Assembly (NCBI GenBank): GCA_002729885.1
Contig: PBUB01000020.1
Span: 1 to 56,400 of the forward strand
DNA: 56,400 bases
DNA from: Spirochaetaceae bacterium
Lineage (GTDB): Bacteria > Spirochaetota > Leptospiria > Leptospirales > Leptonemataceae
Reading direction: 5' to 3'
Positions 27,223 through 36,900 of the stretch are shown one piece after another. The translations under genes and the position numbers were made by a program. Position 1 is the stretch's first letter. Each line of letters opens with the position of its first letter. The notes below the pieces were generated by a model. The model did not search any database. It worked only from the letters and a program-made list of their open reading frames with translations, and was not told the DNA's origin.

Positions 27223-28643
27223 TACTGGTCTTCCTCTTTGCGCGTTTTGGATTCAGGTGACTCAGAGTTAACTTGCACCATCATACTGTCTTTCAGAAGG
27301 GATGGGTCGGAGGTCACAACTTGGTCACCTTCTTCGAGCCCCGCTGTAACATGAATTTCATCGCCAAAAGTTTCGCCCAGTTTAACCTCATGCTCAAAGG
27401 CATGGCCATTACGAATGACAAACACCCGCGCGGATTGTCCGGGACGCCATTGTTGCTCTTCAGACTCCGCAGCGACCAATGCGCCCATTGGAATGGCGAT
27501 CCCGCGGTCTATTGATTGGGTTTTGATGCTGACCCGGGCGAACATTCCGGGAGCCAGGGGGTGTTCTTCATCGTTCTTTACCAGCACACTGACCTGAAAG
27601 GTCCTCGTTTTCGGGTCGATGACAGGAGAAATCCTATGCACAGTCCCTTCAAATTCTACGCCAGGGTACACGTCTGCTTTTACCGTGGCGATTTGCTCGA
27701 TCGTAACGTGCGGCATCTCACTCTCCGGCACTGAAGTACTTATCAGCACTTCATCTGTGCGCACTACCGTTAGAAACGCTTCCCCGGGCTTTACCTCTTC
27801 TCCCGGCTCCTTCCCTCTGGTTGCGACAACGCCTGTCAGAGGCGCTCGGATTGTCGCCTCGGCGAGCATTTGCTCCGCGGCTTCTCTCTGAATTACGGCA
27901 CTCTGATACGCTGATTGTGCAGCTTCGGAACGCCGAGCATCCGTTCTAGTATTCAGTTCCATTAAGGCTTTCTTCTGATTTGGAGCCTCTTTCGGTACGT
28001 TGTATCCGGCCTTTTCGAGATCCTGTTTTCTGTGCCCAATGGTTTGGTTTTTTAAACTCTTTTTTGCCTGGTAGTACCGAGTCATTGATGAGACATACTG
28101 AGCGTATACCTGCTTCATTTCAGTTTCGGACAAGCCGCCGAGCAGAAAAATCTGCTTCTGGTTTTCCAGGTTTGTCTTCGCGTTAATAAACTGTGTTCTC
28201 GCTTCCACTACATTCGCACGGGCCGAGTCGAGTGAATCGATGTACCGTTCAGACTCTCGTTGCGCTTCTTGAAATTGTGTCTGCGACAGCTTCCACTGGG
28301 ACTTAGCGCTTGCTTCATTTGCCCTCGCTCGCTTCAAAGCCAATTCTAGTTCAAGAGTCTGAAGCTGGGCCATTGGCTCTCCGGCCTCCACCCGGTGCCC
28401 CTCATGGACATAAATGGCCTCAAGGGTTCCCTCCATGGGTGCAGACACGGCTGCCTTTTCCAGATACGATACGGTTGCCCCTTTTTCGACAGTTCTTTCC
28501 AGAAGCTTTGCTTTGATTCGGACGGTGTCTACCTCTGGGACAAGTGCTGCATTGTCAGAGGTTTGACTCTCACAGGAGGCGAAAAGGATTAATGACCCGA
28601 AGATAGAAAGGAACATTAGGCTTGTTGGACTTCGCTTAGGCAC
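27222..28643 (-). CDS. RND periplasmic adaptor (membrane-fusion protein), lipoprotein
   Basis: The 473-residue product is an HlyD/AcrA-like adaptor linking permease and outer-membrane channel. It has a lipoprotein signal (lipobox FASC, Cys24), a first half-lipoyl segment (AAVSAPMEGTLEAIYVHEGHRVEAGEPM), and a long alpha-helical hairpin. The second lipoyl half (ATIRAPLTGVVATRGKEPGEEV) and beta-barrel segments follow. A GTG start at 28643 is chosen because GGAG lies seven bases before it and it begins one base after the TolC stop; a start 36 bases earlier would overlap that gene and add a long tail. The C-terminus is polar and charged (ESPESKTRKEEDQ). Confidence 0.92.
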   Translation of the reverse strand: MPKRSPTSLMFLSIFGSLILFASCESQTSDNAALVPEVDTVRIKAKLLERTVEKGATVSYLEKAAVSAPMEGTLEAIYVHEGHRVEAGEPMAQLQTLELELALKRARANEASAKSQWKLSQTQFQEAQRESERYIDSLDSARANVVEARTQFINAKTNLENQKQIFLLGGLSETEMKQVYAQYVSSMTRYYQAKKSLKNQTIGHRKQDLEKAGYNVPKEAPNQKKALMELNTRTDARRSEAAQSAYQSAVIQREAAEQMLAEATIRAPLTGVVATRGKEPGEEVKPGEAFLTVVRTDEVLISTSVPESEMPHVTIEQIATVKADVYPGVEFEGTVHRISPVIDPKTRTFQVSVLVKNDEEHPLAPGMFARVSIKTQSIDRGIAIPMGALVAAESEEQQWRPGQSARVFVIRNGHAFEHEVKLGETFGDEIHVTAGLEEGDQVVTSDPSLLKDSMMVQVNSESPESKTRKEEDQ

Positions 28644-28644
28644 T

Positions 28645-30123
28645 TTACATCTCCAGATTCTGCTCAAAAAGTCGTGCACTTTGCTGAGCGGTGAGGTATT
28701 TCAATTCCACTAGCTTCAGGCGATCCACGTTCAAGCCCAGTTCGAGTTCCATGTTGGCGATAAAGAGGACGAGGCCGGATTGTTGTTCTGCGAGGGCCTG
28801 CATGCTTTGCTTGAATCTCAGTTCCTCTTCCTGATATTCTTCGAGAGCCAGCTCTCCGCGCTGATACTTCAGGAAATCGATGTAAAAGCGCTTCTTGCTG
28901 ATTTCCGCAGCGCGCCTGGCAAGTTCAAGACCGCGAATCCTTTCGGAATACTCCCTTTTGAGATTGCGCGCTCTCAACGGTAGAGTTTTCCTTAAGTCCT
29001 CCAGGGTTCTCTGTGCTTGTAGTAGTTCTTTAGTGTTTGTAAGGTGGGCTGATTCGCGCTCCATATCGTTGAGCAGGTCCAGCTGGCCTCCGGACGTTAC
29101 CCCTTCGCTGGTACCGCCCCTTGAGCGATTCAATCCAACGTCATTGGACATTGTACTATCAAACCCACGGAAAGTGAAATTGATCCCGAAGCCCCATTCG
29201 GAAGTTGTTGGTGGCCAGGTCTCACCGGTTTTTCCATACCGGGCCGTCAGGGAAACAGTTGGAAGATAGTATTGCTTGGTAATAAGATACTCCTTTCGGG
29301 CGCGATAGAGGCTGAGTCTTGCCCGGACTACTTCCGGATGATTGTCAAGGGCGAGGGAAGCCAGGTCCTCCGCGGACATGGTTAATTCCAAAAACTTCGT
29401 ATGCTCCAGGTCCAGGAGCAGTATTCCTCGAAAAGAGGTCGGTGGAATGCCCGTGGTAAGGTATAGGGTTTCCGCAGCCACAGAGAGCTGCCGTTTCTGG
29501 GAGTTGACTTCGAGCAGGTTCCGGTCGTGCTGGTTTTGAATCTCAAGGAAATCCAGCTCCGTTATCATTCCCCTTTCAAATTCAAGGCTGGCTCTCTTAA
29601 TCAATTGCTCACTGCGTGTCACGGATGCTCGGGCGATTGATAGGGAAGCAATTGCCTGCTGAAGGCCGATGTAGGCCTCTCTGGCCTGGTATCTTATCTG
29701 ATCGCGAACCAACTCGGATCGGTCTCGGGCCAGTTTCTGGTCAATTTTTGACATTTCGTACCGGAGGGATGAGCGACCACCATCATAAATGGGCTGACTG
29801 GCGCTCACTTGCACTGAATACAACCCGTTGTCAAAATCCCTCTGCGCTACGGTTCGATTTTGCCTATAAGAGACCGAGAGGGAAGGAAAGTATTCACGAA
29901 ATCGTGCTTCTTCCCGTTCCTTGGCTATAGCTCGATCCAGACGGGCATTTCTGATTTCCAGGCTGTGCTCAGCCGCCAGCTGCTCGACGCCAGCGAGATC
30001 CAGCAGATTCTCGGACTGACTCCCGTTCGTTTCGCCGAACAGGGCCGAGGGGAGAATTGCTACCAGAGCAATGAATGGGGCCGCGGTGAATAGCAGCGTT
30101 GTTTTCTGGTAGCTACTCATCAT
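28645..30123 (-). CDS. TolC-family outer-membrane efflux protein
   Basis: This 492-residue protein has a signal peptide (cleavage near residue 30) and the TolC fold pattern of two long helical-hairpin halves with short beta strands. Visible signatures are the SVSYRQNRT and SVQVSASQPIYDGGR strands, the latter being the family's typical beta-strand-to-helix turn, and a second half with YYLPTVSLTARYGKTG. A glycine- and serine-rich insert (RSRGGTSEGVTSGGQ) lies in the second half. It would form the exit duct for the RND pump encoded downstream. The start overlaps the TPR lipoprotein gene by 11 bases. Confidence 0.9.
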   Translation of the reverse strand: MMSSYQKTTLLFTAAPFIALVAILPSALFGETNGSQSENLLDLAGVEQLAAEHSLEIRNARLDRAIAKEREEARFREYFPSLSVSYRQNRTVAQRDFDNGLYSVQVSASQPIYDGGRSSLRYEMSKIDQKLARDRSELVRDQIRYQAREAYIGLQQAIASLSIARASVTRSEQLIKRASLEFERGMITELDFLEIQNQHDRNLLEVNSQKRQLSVAAETLYLTTGIPPTSFRGILLLDLEHTKFLELTMSAEDLASLALDNHPEVVRARLSLYRARKEYLITKQYYLPTVSLTARYGKTGETWPPTTSEWGFGINFTFRGFDSTMSNDVGLNRSRGGTSEGVTSGGQLDLLNDMERESAHLTNTKELLQAQRTLEDLRKTLPLRARNLKREYSERIRGLELARRAAEISKKRFYIDFLKYQRGELALEEYQEEELRFKQSMQALAEQQSGLVLFIANMELELGLNVDRLKLVELKYLTAQQSARLFEQNLEM

Positions 30124-30802
30124 CCGGTGACGCCTCCACCGCTATGAGGTTGCGTGCTTTTCTCGCATCCTCTTTGTTTATGTTCAGGAGTTCCACTTTC
30201 CTGAAATGCTTCTGGGCTCGTCCGTCCAGTTCGTGCGCCTTGAGCAGAGTGCCAAGGTGAAGATGGGCCTTACTTAGATGATACTCAGCTCCCACCGCAT
30301 GCTGATAGTGCACGATGGCCTGACTGTATTCTCCGGACTTTTCATAGCAACGAGCCAGATAATAATGCGCTACAACGTCGTCTGGATTGCGCTCCGTAAG
30401 CTCTTTCAAGAGTTCTGTAGCCTCTTTCGTGCGCGTTTCATCCGTTGCGACGACTTTGGCCAGCCATAGATTCGCGTAGGGGTGGTGAACGTCCCGAGCA
30501 ATGACTTCACGAAGATCCTTCTCCGCTGCTGCGAACCTTCGAGTAAAAAAGTATATTTTTGCCCGGAGTAGTCGCGGAGCTGACCAATCTTCATAATCAT
30601 CTAGCAGGTCGGATGCTATCTGCTCGGACTCTTTGAAGTTACGGTTATTGTACAATACCAGGGCTTTTCCATACTGATCGCGATCTTCCTGGGAAATCTC
30701 TCCGGAACACGCAACGATGTTTGCCAGAGATAGCAGGATGAGCGAAATGGAGGAAACGGAAATAATGCTCCTTAGATTTTTGTTATTGCTGTTAGTCTGC
30801 AA
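30113..30802 (-). CDS. TPR-repeat lipoprotein, first gene of the RND operon
   Basis: The 229-residue product has a lipoprotein signal (lipobox IVAC) and at least four tetratricopeptide-like helix pairs, for example ALVLYNNRNFKESEQIA, AKIYFFTRRFAAAEKDL, and YYLARCYEKSGEYSQAIVHY, which fits the TPR consensus well. TPR lipoproteins serve as assembly scaffolds. It starts with TTG, behind GAGG seven bases upstream. It overlaps the TolC gene, so it belongs to the pump operon and may help assemble it. The 30803-31020 interval upstream should hold the divergent promoters, but I could not fix a convincing one. Confidence 0.83.
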   Translation of the reverse strand: MQTNSNNKNLRSIISVSSISLILLSLANIVACSGEISQEDRDQYGKALVLYNNRNFKESEQIASDLLDDYEDWSAPRLLRAKIYFFTRRFAAAEKDLREVIARDVHHPYANLWLAKVVATDETRTKEATELLKELTERNPDDVVAHYYLARCYEKSGEYSQAIVHYQHAVGAEYHLSKAHLHLGTLLKAHELDGRAQKHFRKVELLNINKEDARKARNLIAVEASPDDE

Positions 30803-31020
30803 AGTTTGGCCTCTTAAATAAAGATCTCTTTCAGGTGCTTGATTTATGTCCCACCGGTGGATTGTTTCCCTCTATCGGCCGACGAAATGGAGGGATCGCA
30901 CACTATGGTACTCTTTTTTTAATATTTCTGTAACAGATTGGTAGACGATATTCCATGTCAATTAACATATGGCTTTGTAACAGGCATGGTTAAGAAAATT
31001 TGCACGTTATGAGGAATAGT

Positions 31021-31758
31021 ATGAAAAAAGCAGGGTATGAGGTTTCTTTTTGGCCTAAGGGAATACGAAAATGGGAAATGAGTAACATCAATATTATAAA
31101 GTTCAGCGTTAGTGACATAATCACTGTGCTCCTTGTTGCCTTCGTATTTTTTGCCATCCCTGCTCATCGCGGCGAAGCAGGAGCTGAGGAAGCTGTGGAT
31201 TCGGATGAGCTATTTGTATCAGACCCGATGGAAGAGCGGGAAATCCTTGAGCAAATGGAGAGAGAGCTTGGTATTCGCTCACTTGAGAGGGATTCTGGTC
31301 CGCGAACCAGAACTGATTCGCAAGAATCCTCAAAAGATCCGGTAACTCTATCTTTGTACCGAATCACTTTTTCACTTCCTGGGAAAGAGCTGAGAGGTGA
31401 GTTGGTGCCGCCTGGAGAATACCTGGAATTCTGGTCCAGGTCAGAGGGGGATGCGAAAGGGGAGTCTTCGCGGGAGCTAATTCCTTTTCAATCTGTGCTC
31501 AGGGTTGAGTTTCAGGAGTCAGCAACTCAATCGGATAGACACCTTGTTGGCTGCCGGGTCGTAACGAAAAATGGTCCAAGAGATGGGCTTTGTAGCCAGA
31601 ATCAGTGGGCCGCCATAACGATGCGGACGGAAGACGGTCGGTTTCTCCAATATGAGAATTCCTGTGTGCTGACTTCGTGCGAAAAAGATTCACAATCTGC
31701 AAGCGTTCTTCAGTTTGAGGTGCAGAAACAGGAGGCCTTACGCCCTACGGCTCAATGA
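31021..31758 (+). CDS. Exported hypothetical protein (245 aa)
   Basis: The ATG at 31021 has GAGG six bases before it, the best start; another ATG at 31078 sits closer to the hydrophobic segment. The signal region (IITVLLVAFVFFAIPAHRGEA) is followed by an acidic stretch with many Glu and Asp, then a beta-rich domain containing three or four cysteines (GCRVVTKNG, GLCSQNQ, SCVLTSCEKD). No family is recognised. The stop overlaps the next start (ATGA), so it begins a three-gene chain divergent from the RND operon. Confidence 0.6.
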   Translation: MKKAGYEVSFWPKGIRKWEMSNINIIKFSVSDIITVLLVAFVFFAIPAHRGEAGAEEAVDSDELFVSDPMEEREILEQMERELGIRSLERDSGPRTRTDSQESSKDPVTLSLYRITFSLPGKELRGELVPPGEYLEFWSRSEGDAKGESSRELIPFQSVLRVEFQESATQSDRHLVGCRVVTKNGPRDGLCSQNQWAAITMRTEDGRFLQYENSCVLTSCEKDSQSASVLQFEVQKQEALRPTAQ

Positions 31759-32396
31759 TTGCCCTGAGTCCTCCGAGAATCATGTGTATAATGATTCGGT
31801 TCATGATCTACGGCTTTCTGTTGTCTGGATTCCTCCTGACCTGTCGGGCGGGGACTGTCGAGACTACCAGGCAGCAAAACAGCAATGAGGAGACTTCTGA
31901 AGCTGATAGCTCCCTCGCTGCATTCTCCAAGGCAGGTGAGACCTTTTGGATTGAACGATTCGAAGTTTCTCAGATTAGCACCAAAGAGTTTCTGGTCAGG
32001 CAAGGACTCGTCCCGGTAACGGGCATCAACTATGCAGAAGCAAAGGAGATCTGTGAAGCCCGGGGGTTGCGGATTTGCCGCTTGCAGGAATGGAAGCTGG
32101 CATGTCTGGGCCGAAGCGGGCACAAGTTTGGGTATGGCTCAGCGGAAGAGCGATCTTATTGCAACGTTAAGGGAAAGGGCATTGAGCCCACGGGTTACAG
32201 AGTAAAGTGCAAGAGTGGAACCCGAATATATGATATGGTTGGAAATGCTGGAGAATGGGTATTTGATGAAAGGGTTGATCGACCGGTGGTCGCCGGGGGG
32301 TCCTACGCAGACGATCCTGGGGTTTCCTGCTATACAACAGTCTACTCGTCGCCAGGTCTCAGGGAGCTCGATGTAGGTGTAAGGTGCTGCAAATGA
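31755..32396 (+). CDS. Lipoprotein with formylglycine-generating-enzyme-like (SUMF1) domain
   Basis: The 213-residue product has a lipoprotein signal (lipobox FLLTC) and a compact FGE-sulfatase/SUMF1-type domain. Recognisable segments are FWIERFEVSQ near the N-terminus, INYAEAKEICEARGLRICRLQEWKLACLG, YDMVGNAGEWV, VAGGSYADD and the terminal VGVRCC. Most bacterial SUMF1-domain proteins are not true sulfatase activators, and the paired catalytic cysteines of the human enzyme do not line up clearly here. A binding or structural role is therefore as likely as catalysis. It overlaps both neighbours by four bases. Confidence 0.75.
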   Translation: MIALSPPRIMCIMIRFMIYGFLLSGFLLTCRAGTVETTRQQNSNEETSEADSSLAAFSKAGETFWIERFEVSQISTKEFLVRQGLVPVTGINYAEAKEICEARGLRICRLQEWKLACLGRSGHKFGYGSAEERSYCNVKGKGIEPTGYRVKCKSGTRIYDMVGNAGEWVFDERVDRPVVAGGSYADDPGVSCYTTVYSSPGLRELDVGVRCCK

Positions 32397-32962
32397 TGTA
32401 TTCTATTCGACTATTCATCCGAACGCAGGTTGTCCTCATTCCGCTTTTCTTCCTGCTCTCATGTCTGACCTACGAGTCTGTCAGTGTGCGTTTGACCGAG
32501 AAGACTCCTCCAGGGGTCAGTGTTCCTCTGCTCGTCGGCGGGTTTCATTTAAAGGGTGGCGTTCAACATCGAGTGGATCTATCGGGCTTGCGCAATTCGC
32601 TGGAGCTTTCTCTGCGAGAGCGCGGTTTCAGTGTAATCACAGCTGAAGAATCCCTTGCCATACTGAATCGGGCCGGCTTAGACGCGGGACGAGAGCTTAC
32701 CGTGGATGAGCTATTGAGGATTTCGTCCCGAAGTCCCGGACGAATCTGGCTTCAGGGGTATCTCGATGTCCAGAGAACGCCGGACCTGGCGGAGGATAGG
32801 TGGCAGCTGGCTCTAGGAGTGCAGCTGATTGACCTCAGGGATGGCCAACCGATCGCGGAAACTCGTGTTTATGGGCATGACCTGCACCATGTGACTGATC
32901 GAGTTGTATTTGAATGTACCCGGCGAATCAGTGATTCCATTTTCGATTTGCTTTCCCCCTAG
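32393..32962 (+). CDS. Small lipoprotein of unknown function (189 aa)
   Basis: The ATG at 32393 overlaps the preceding stop (ATGATG). The signal ends in a lipobox FLLSC. The mature part is a mixed alpha/beta domain with an ILVGGFHLKGG-like strand, a Leu-rich helix (LRNSLELSLRERGFSVI) and a later strand IWLQGYLDVQ. This recalls the layout of small outer-membrane-associated lipoproteins that compute a combined strand-helix-strand unit, but I recognise no named family. It closes the three-gene chain before the gap to the giant locus. Confidence 0.55.
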   Translation: MMYSIRLFIRTQVVLIPLFFLLSCLTYESVSVRLTEKTPPGVSVPLLVGGFHLKGGVQHRVDLSGLRNSLELSLRERGFSVITAEESLAILNRAGLDAGRELTVDELLRISSRSPGRIWLQGYLDVQRTPDLAEDRWQLALGVQLIDLRDGQPIAETRVYGHDLHHVTDRVVFECTRRISDSIFDLLSP

Positions 32963-33110
32963 GAGAGCCAGGTTTGCAAAGTCTTCTTTGATTTCTGCCT
33001 TCTGTCATCGCTTTCTCTTTGCCTGAGAACCCAAAATGTAGAAAAACTCTTGACCCCTATCAATCCAATAGACAGGTACACCATCTATCTTTGTGGAAAG
33101 ATATGTATCT

Positions 33111-33983
33111 ATGTGGTTAAGAAGCATTAGCATTCTTTTTTTTCAGCTTCTGGCAGTAAATTCGCTGTTTGCGGATGCAAATGTGTGGAGCGAGAAGCTA
33201 GCCACAGATCGTATACTTTTTTCTGAAGATCAGGAATCGATTTCCGCTGCAACTATCTCCCGCAGCGGAAGGGAGATCCAGCTGAGGACCCTCCAGAATG
33301 GTTTCTCTTCCTTGGCCATGGAGATGGCTGAAGAAGACGAACTGTCGCACTGGCTGGTAGCCGTCAGGCAGGTAGTGAGAGAGGCGAAGCCTCTAGAATT
33401 GCCACTTTCAACTGGAAACGAACCCGACACTCCGTTTCCGTGGCTGGCGTCCGGAAGCGGGGTGCTTTTTTCCTTTAGCAGGAATAGAAAGGGGGAGATG
33501 AGTACTCCGCTGGGGGTTCCTGCCTTGTCCTATGGCTCTGGAAATGAAGGTTCTGTGGTATCCGGGAAGGAGAAGGCCGGCAACAATTCGTTGATTTCCA
33601 AGTGCTATCATTCAATGCGTCAAGGGTATTCGGGGCCCGGTGGTGTATCTCAGCCTCATTCAACGCTCTTAATTAGACTTTCTTTCCGCACTCCGTCCTA
33701 CTCTCCGCATTCATCTAACAGCTCCCAGATCAAAGATTCGCTACGCAGTGATTCTTTCATTCAGTCTTCCTATCGCACTTTGAGTGATATTCTTTCTGCC
33801 GACCGTTATTCGTTCACGCAGCCTCACAGCATTTTCTCAATCATTCGCGCAACTGAAGAAGCCCGTTATTCTACAACACAGGGCTTCGCCATGCTCTTTT
33901 GCAAACTCGCTCGCGGGCAATCCGATCCGGATTCTTCGCCCAGGACAGACTCAGACAATTCAGACGGAAACAGCCATGTTTAG
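33111..33983 (+). CDS. Exported protein with Ser-rich C-terminal half, overlapping the giant gene
   Basis: The ATG at 33111 precedes a signal peptide (SISILFFQLLAVNSLFA, cleavage before DAN). The first 120 residues look like an ordinary exported domain. From about residue 150 the protein becomes rich in Ser, Thr, Tyr and Pro with low complexity (SFRTPSYSPHSSNSS, DSSPRTDSDNSDG). The last nine bases overlap the start of the giant gene, so the two are probably coupled. The tail could be a genuine disordered region or read-through of a decayed end. Confidence 0.5.
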   Translation: MWLRSISILFFQLLAVNSLFADANVWSEKLATDRILFSEDQESISAATISRSGREIQLRTLQNGFSSLAMEMAEEDELSHWLVAVRQVVREAKPLELPLSTGNEPDTPFPWLASGSGVLFSFSRNRKGEMSTPLGVPALSYGSGNEGSVVSGKEKAGNNSLISKCYHSMRQGYSGPGGVSQPHSTLLIRLSFRTPSYSPHSSNSSQIKDSLRSDSFIQSSYRTLSDILSADRYSFTQPHSIFSIIRATEEARYSTTQGFAMLFCKLARGQSDPDSSPRTDSDNSDGNSHV

Positions 33984-36900
33984 TAACCAGATTAAGAATT
34001 CAAAGAAAACCGTAGCGCAGGGCGCCGAAATAAGATCCGGTTCCTCCGAGAGGGCAAGCGGGGCCCGGGGAGCGGGAACGAATTCGCACGCTTTAAGAGA
34101 AGGGGGAAAAACGCTACCCCCCACACGAAAGCTGAGGCGATCCGGCTGGTTTCTGAAGTCCATTTGCATCTGGCTGGTTATTAACTTTCTAACAATTTTT
34201 GTATTTCCTCCTTCTCTGGTTGCGCAGCCTTTTCGAGACTTCGAGGGTGAAGACAAGAAGGCTCTGGAAAGCTATCTAAACCGTGCCACAAATATGCAGG
34301 ACCTGGATCAGTGGCGAAGCTATGTACAGGCCGGCCTCATATCGCTAAAAGCGGACTGGGAAGAGGATGCCGCTCAGGAAATCCAGGATCGTCAGGATCG
34401 CATTCGCGAGGAAGATCTGGATGATGACCAGGAAGAAGCGGAGCTGGATGCCCTGGATACAGAGTATGAAACCGCTCGGATAGACTGGGAAACAGAAGCT
34501 TCGCAATTAATTCTGGAGCGAGAGGCAGACTTTCGCGTAAAACAGGAGAATATAGAAGGCCTTGAGATTTCTGAACAGGAATATCAAGATATTATCGCTA
34601 CCGCCGAAGCCACTTTCGAGAACAATCCGGAACTGGATCTGGATGGCTGGGAGAGCCTGGTAGAAGGCTTGAATGCATCTCTGGTGGAGGCCTTTGAAAC
34701 GGACCTGGAAGCTCGTATCGCTGAGGCGCGAGATAACATCGGACCTCTCGATGATACGCAGATTGAAGCACTGGACCAGGCGATCGCCGAGAAAGAAGCA
34801 GAGATTCGTAATGAATTTGAGATGCGAGAGCATTTCTATCTTCTGAAAGCTAAAAACCGCTACATAGCTTTAAAACGAGCGGATGACCTGAGCGCCAAGG
34901 TTCAAAATGAATCCGGATCGGCTGAAGAGATCGGAGATCAGGCGATTCAGGACGCAGAAACTCAGGTAGAGGAGCAGACCGCCGCCCTTCTGGAGCAGAG
35001 CGAAGAAGCTCTGAATTCGGAAGAAGGAAGTCCGGATCCCCTGGAATATCAGAGACAGGTTGAGGAGATTATTAGCCAGGGACTTCAGGTATTTGAAGAG
35101 GCAGAAGAAGATCTGTATCAGGATCGTCTGGTCTGGATGGAAGCCACAAAGACCTCTCGCGCGGAAGCCGAAGAAATCTGGAAAGAAGAACACGAAAAGC
35201 TGAAAAGTGCGAGAGATGCCTGGCTTCAGGCCGTGCAGACCAAGATCGAAGAAGGTCGCGCGAAATACGCAGAGAAGTTTCAGGAATTCGAAGAAAACCG
35301 GGCTCAGGCCGAGGCAGATCTTCAGGATTACATAGATCAGGAGCGGGATCGCTGGAATGGTTCGTCTGAACAGCTTGCCAGTATGGTGCGTGGAGGCGGA
35401 GCGGCCCTCCTGGAAGCGAAGGAAGCGAAAGAATACTATGAAGAGCTTCTGGTCCTGATGCAGGGCCAGGAAAACACTACCCTCTACCAGTTCTACGAAG
35501 GGGAAGCAGCTGAAATGCAGGAGTCGATTGAACAATTTGAATTGATTCTGCTCAATGCACAGCGGGAACTGCATGGCACCCTCTATTCAGATGATTCGTC
35601 TTCGGGGCTCCTGAATGATCAGCGGGAATTTGCTGAAGATTTACGAGAGGAACTGGAAGAGTTCGACGAAGGGACGTTTAGAGACGACCTTGTCGGCTGG
35701 CTTTCGAACGAGGATAATCGAACGAATTATGCTCTGTATGTGCGAGATATTGAGAGCGATATTCGCTCCAATCGCCTGTTCGTAAATAGAGCGCAGGAAT
35801 TGGAGGGCAGCCAGGATTTCAATTACGAGGCCATGGATAGCATCGAAGAGATGCGAGAACTGGTGGCCGGCCTGGACAAGGAATATCTGGAACACGGAAT
35901 TGAGATTACAAAGCTAATCAATGATATTATCAAACAGAAGGGCGGAGCGGAAGAGCTCTGGCCGGAGGATGTAGAAGAAGGATCCCAGCAGGACCTGGAT
36001 GCAAAGGCGCTTCGTGCTGAGGCCCTGGCAGATATCAAAGAGGCCATAGCTACCGAGTTCTTCGACAAGTCCACCAATGAAGATCTACGCCTTCGGGAAC
36101 TCGTTCTAGGAAAACTGGAAGATGGGCTATATCGCCAGCACATTACGGGCAATGCCAATGATCCGTATCTGATGACCGATGCGGAATATGAATGGGAAGT
36201 GCTTCGTAGAGAGCGAGATCGCCAGGCTCAGAGACTGGAGCGAGCTCGTAGAGTTAAGCATTATGCGGATATCGCAGAGAAGCATGGAGCCGGTCTGGAA
36301 ATGGCTGCGGTCACAGACTGGAGGGTCCAGGCCAGTAAGACGAAAACCGATCTACTTCAGCTGGCCTACGATGTAACCGCGGGAGAGGCGGGGGATCTGG
36401 CCCTTCAGCTTCAGGGAATGGATCCGGATGCAGATCCGGCAGCCTACGAATCGCTATTTGAACAACTGATTCAGGAGCAAACGGACTTCGAACTATATGC
36501 TGCAAGAGGAGAAAATCTTCAGGCAAGCTCGGACTTTATCTCCGACGTAGCCGACCTGGATTCCGAGACTGTTCCGGACGCAGATGATGTTAATGATATG
36601 CTTTCTGACCTCGGCGCGCTACTGTCCGAATTCACCGGCGAGGATGCTTCGGCGCATCCGCTGATTCCGTTTCGAAATCGACTGCAATCTTTCCGAGATG
36701 AAATCCTGTCCGGAAATACCAGCGCAACCACTCTGGCCAACCGCTGGAAAGCTCTCCACGGAACGGCCCAGGCTCTGTCTCTGGAAATGGAAAAGCTGGC
36801 CGGGGAGTTTAACTACTCAGAAGAGCGCGAGCTCATTCGAACCGCCCTTTCGCAGCCCAACCTGAAACAGCGAAACGATGCGCTGGGAGATCTGAAAGAC

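Noticed and set aside
30934..30962. TTGACA on the minus strand (30957-30962) as pump-operon promoter
   Set aside because: No acceptable -10 element at 16-18 bases; left unassigned.
33050..33078. TTGACC at 33050 as a promoter for the exported gene at 33111
   Set aside because: The possible -10 sequences match at three positions or fewer.
33784..33975. Upstream extension of the giant's reading frame
   Set aside because: The 64 extra codons overlap the exported-protein gene and read like chance sequence; ATG 33976 gives a normal leader and short overlap.
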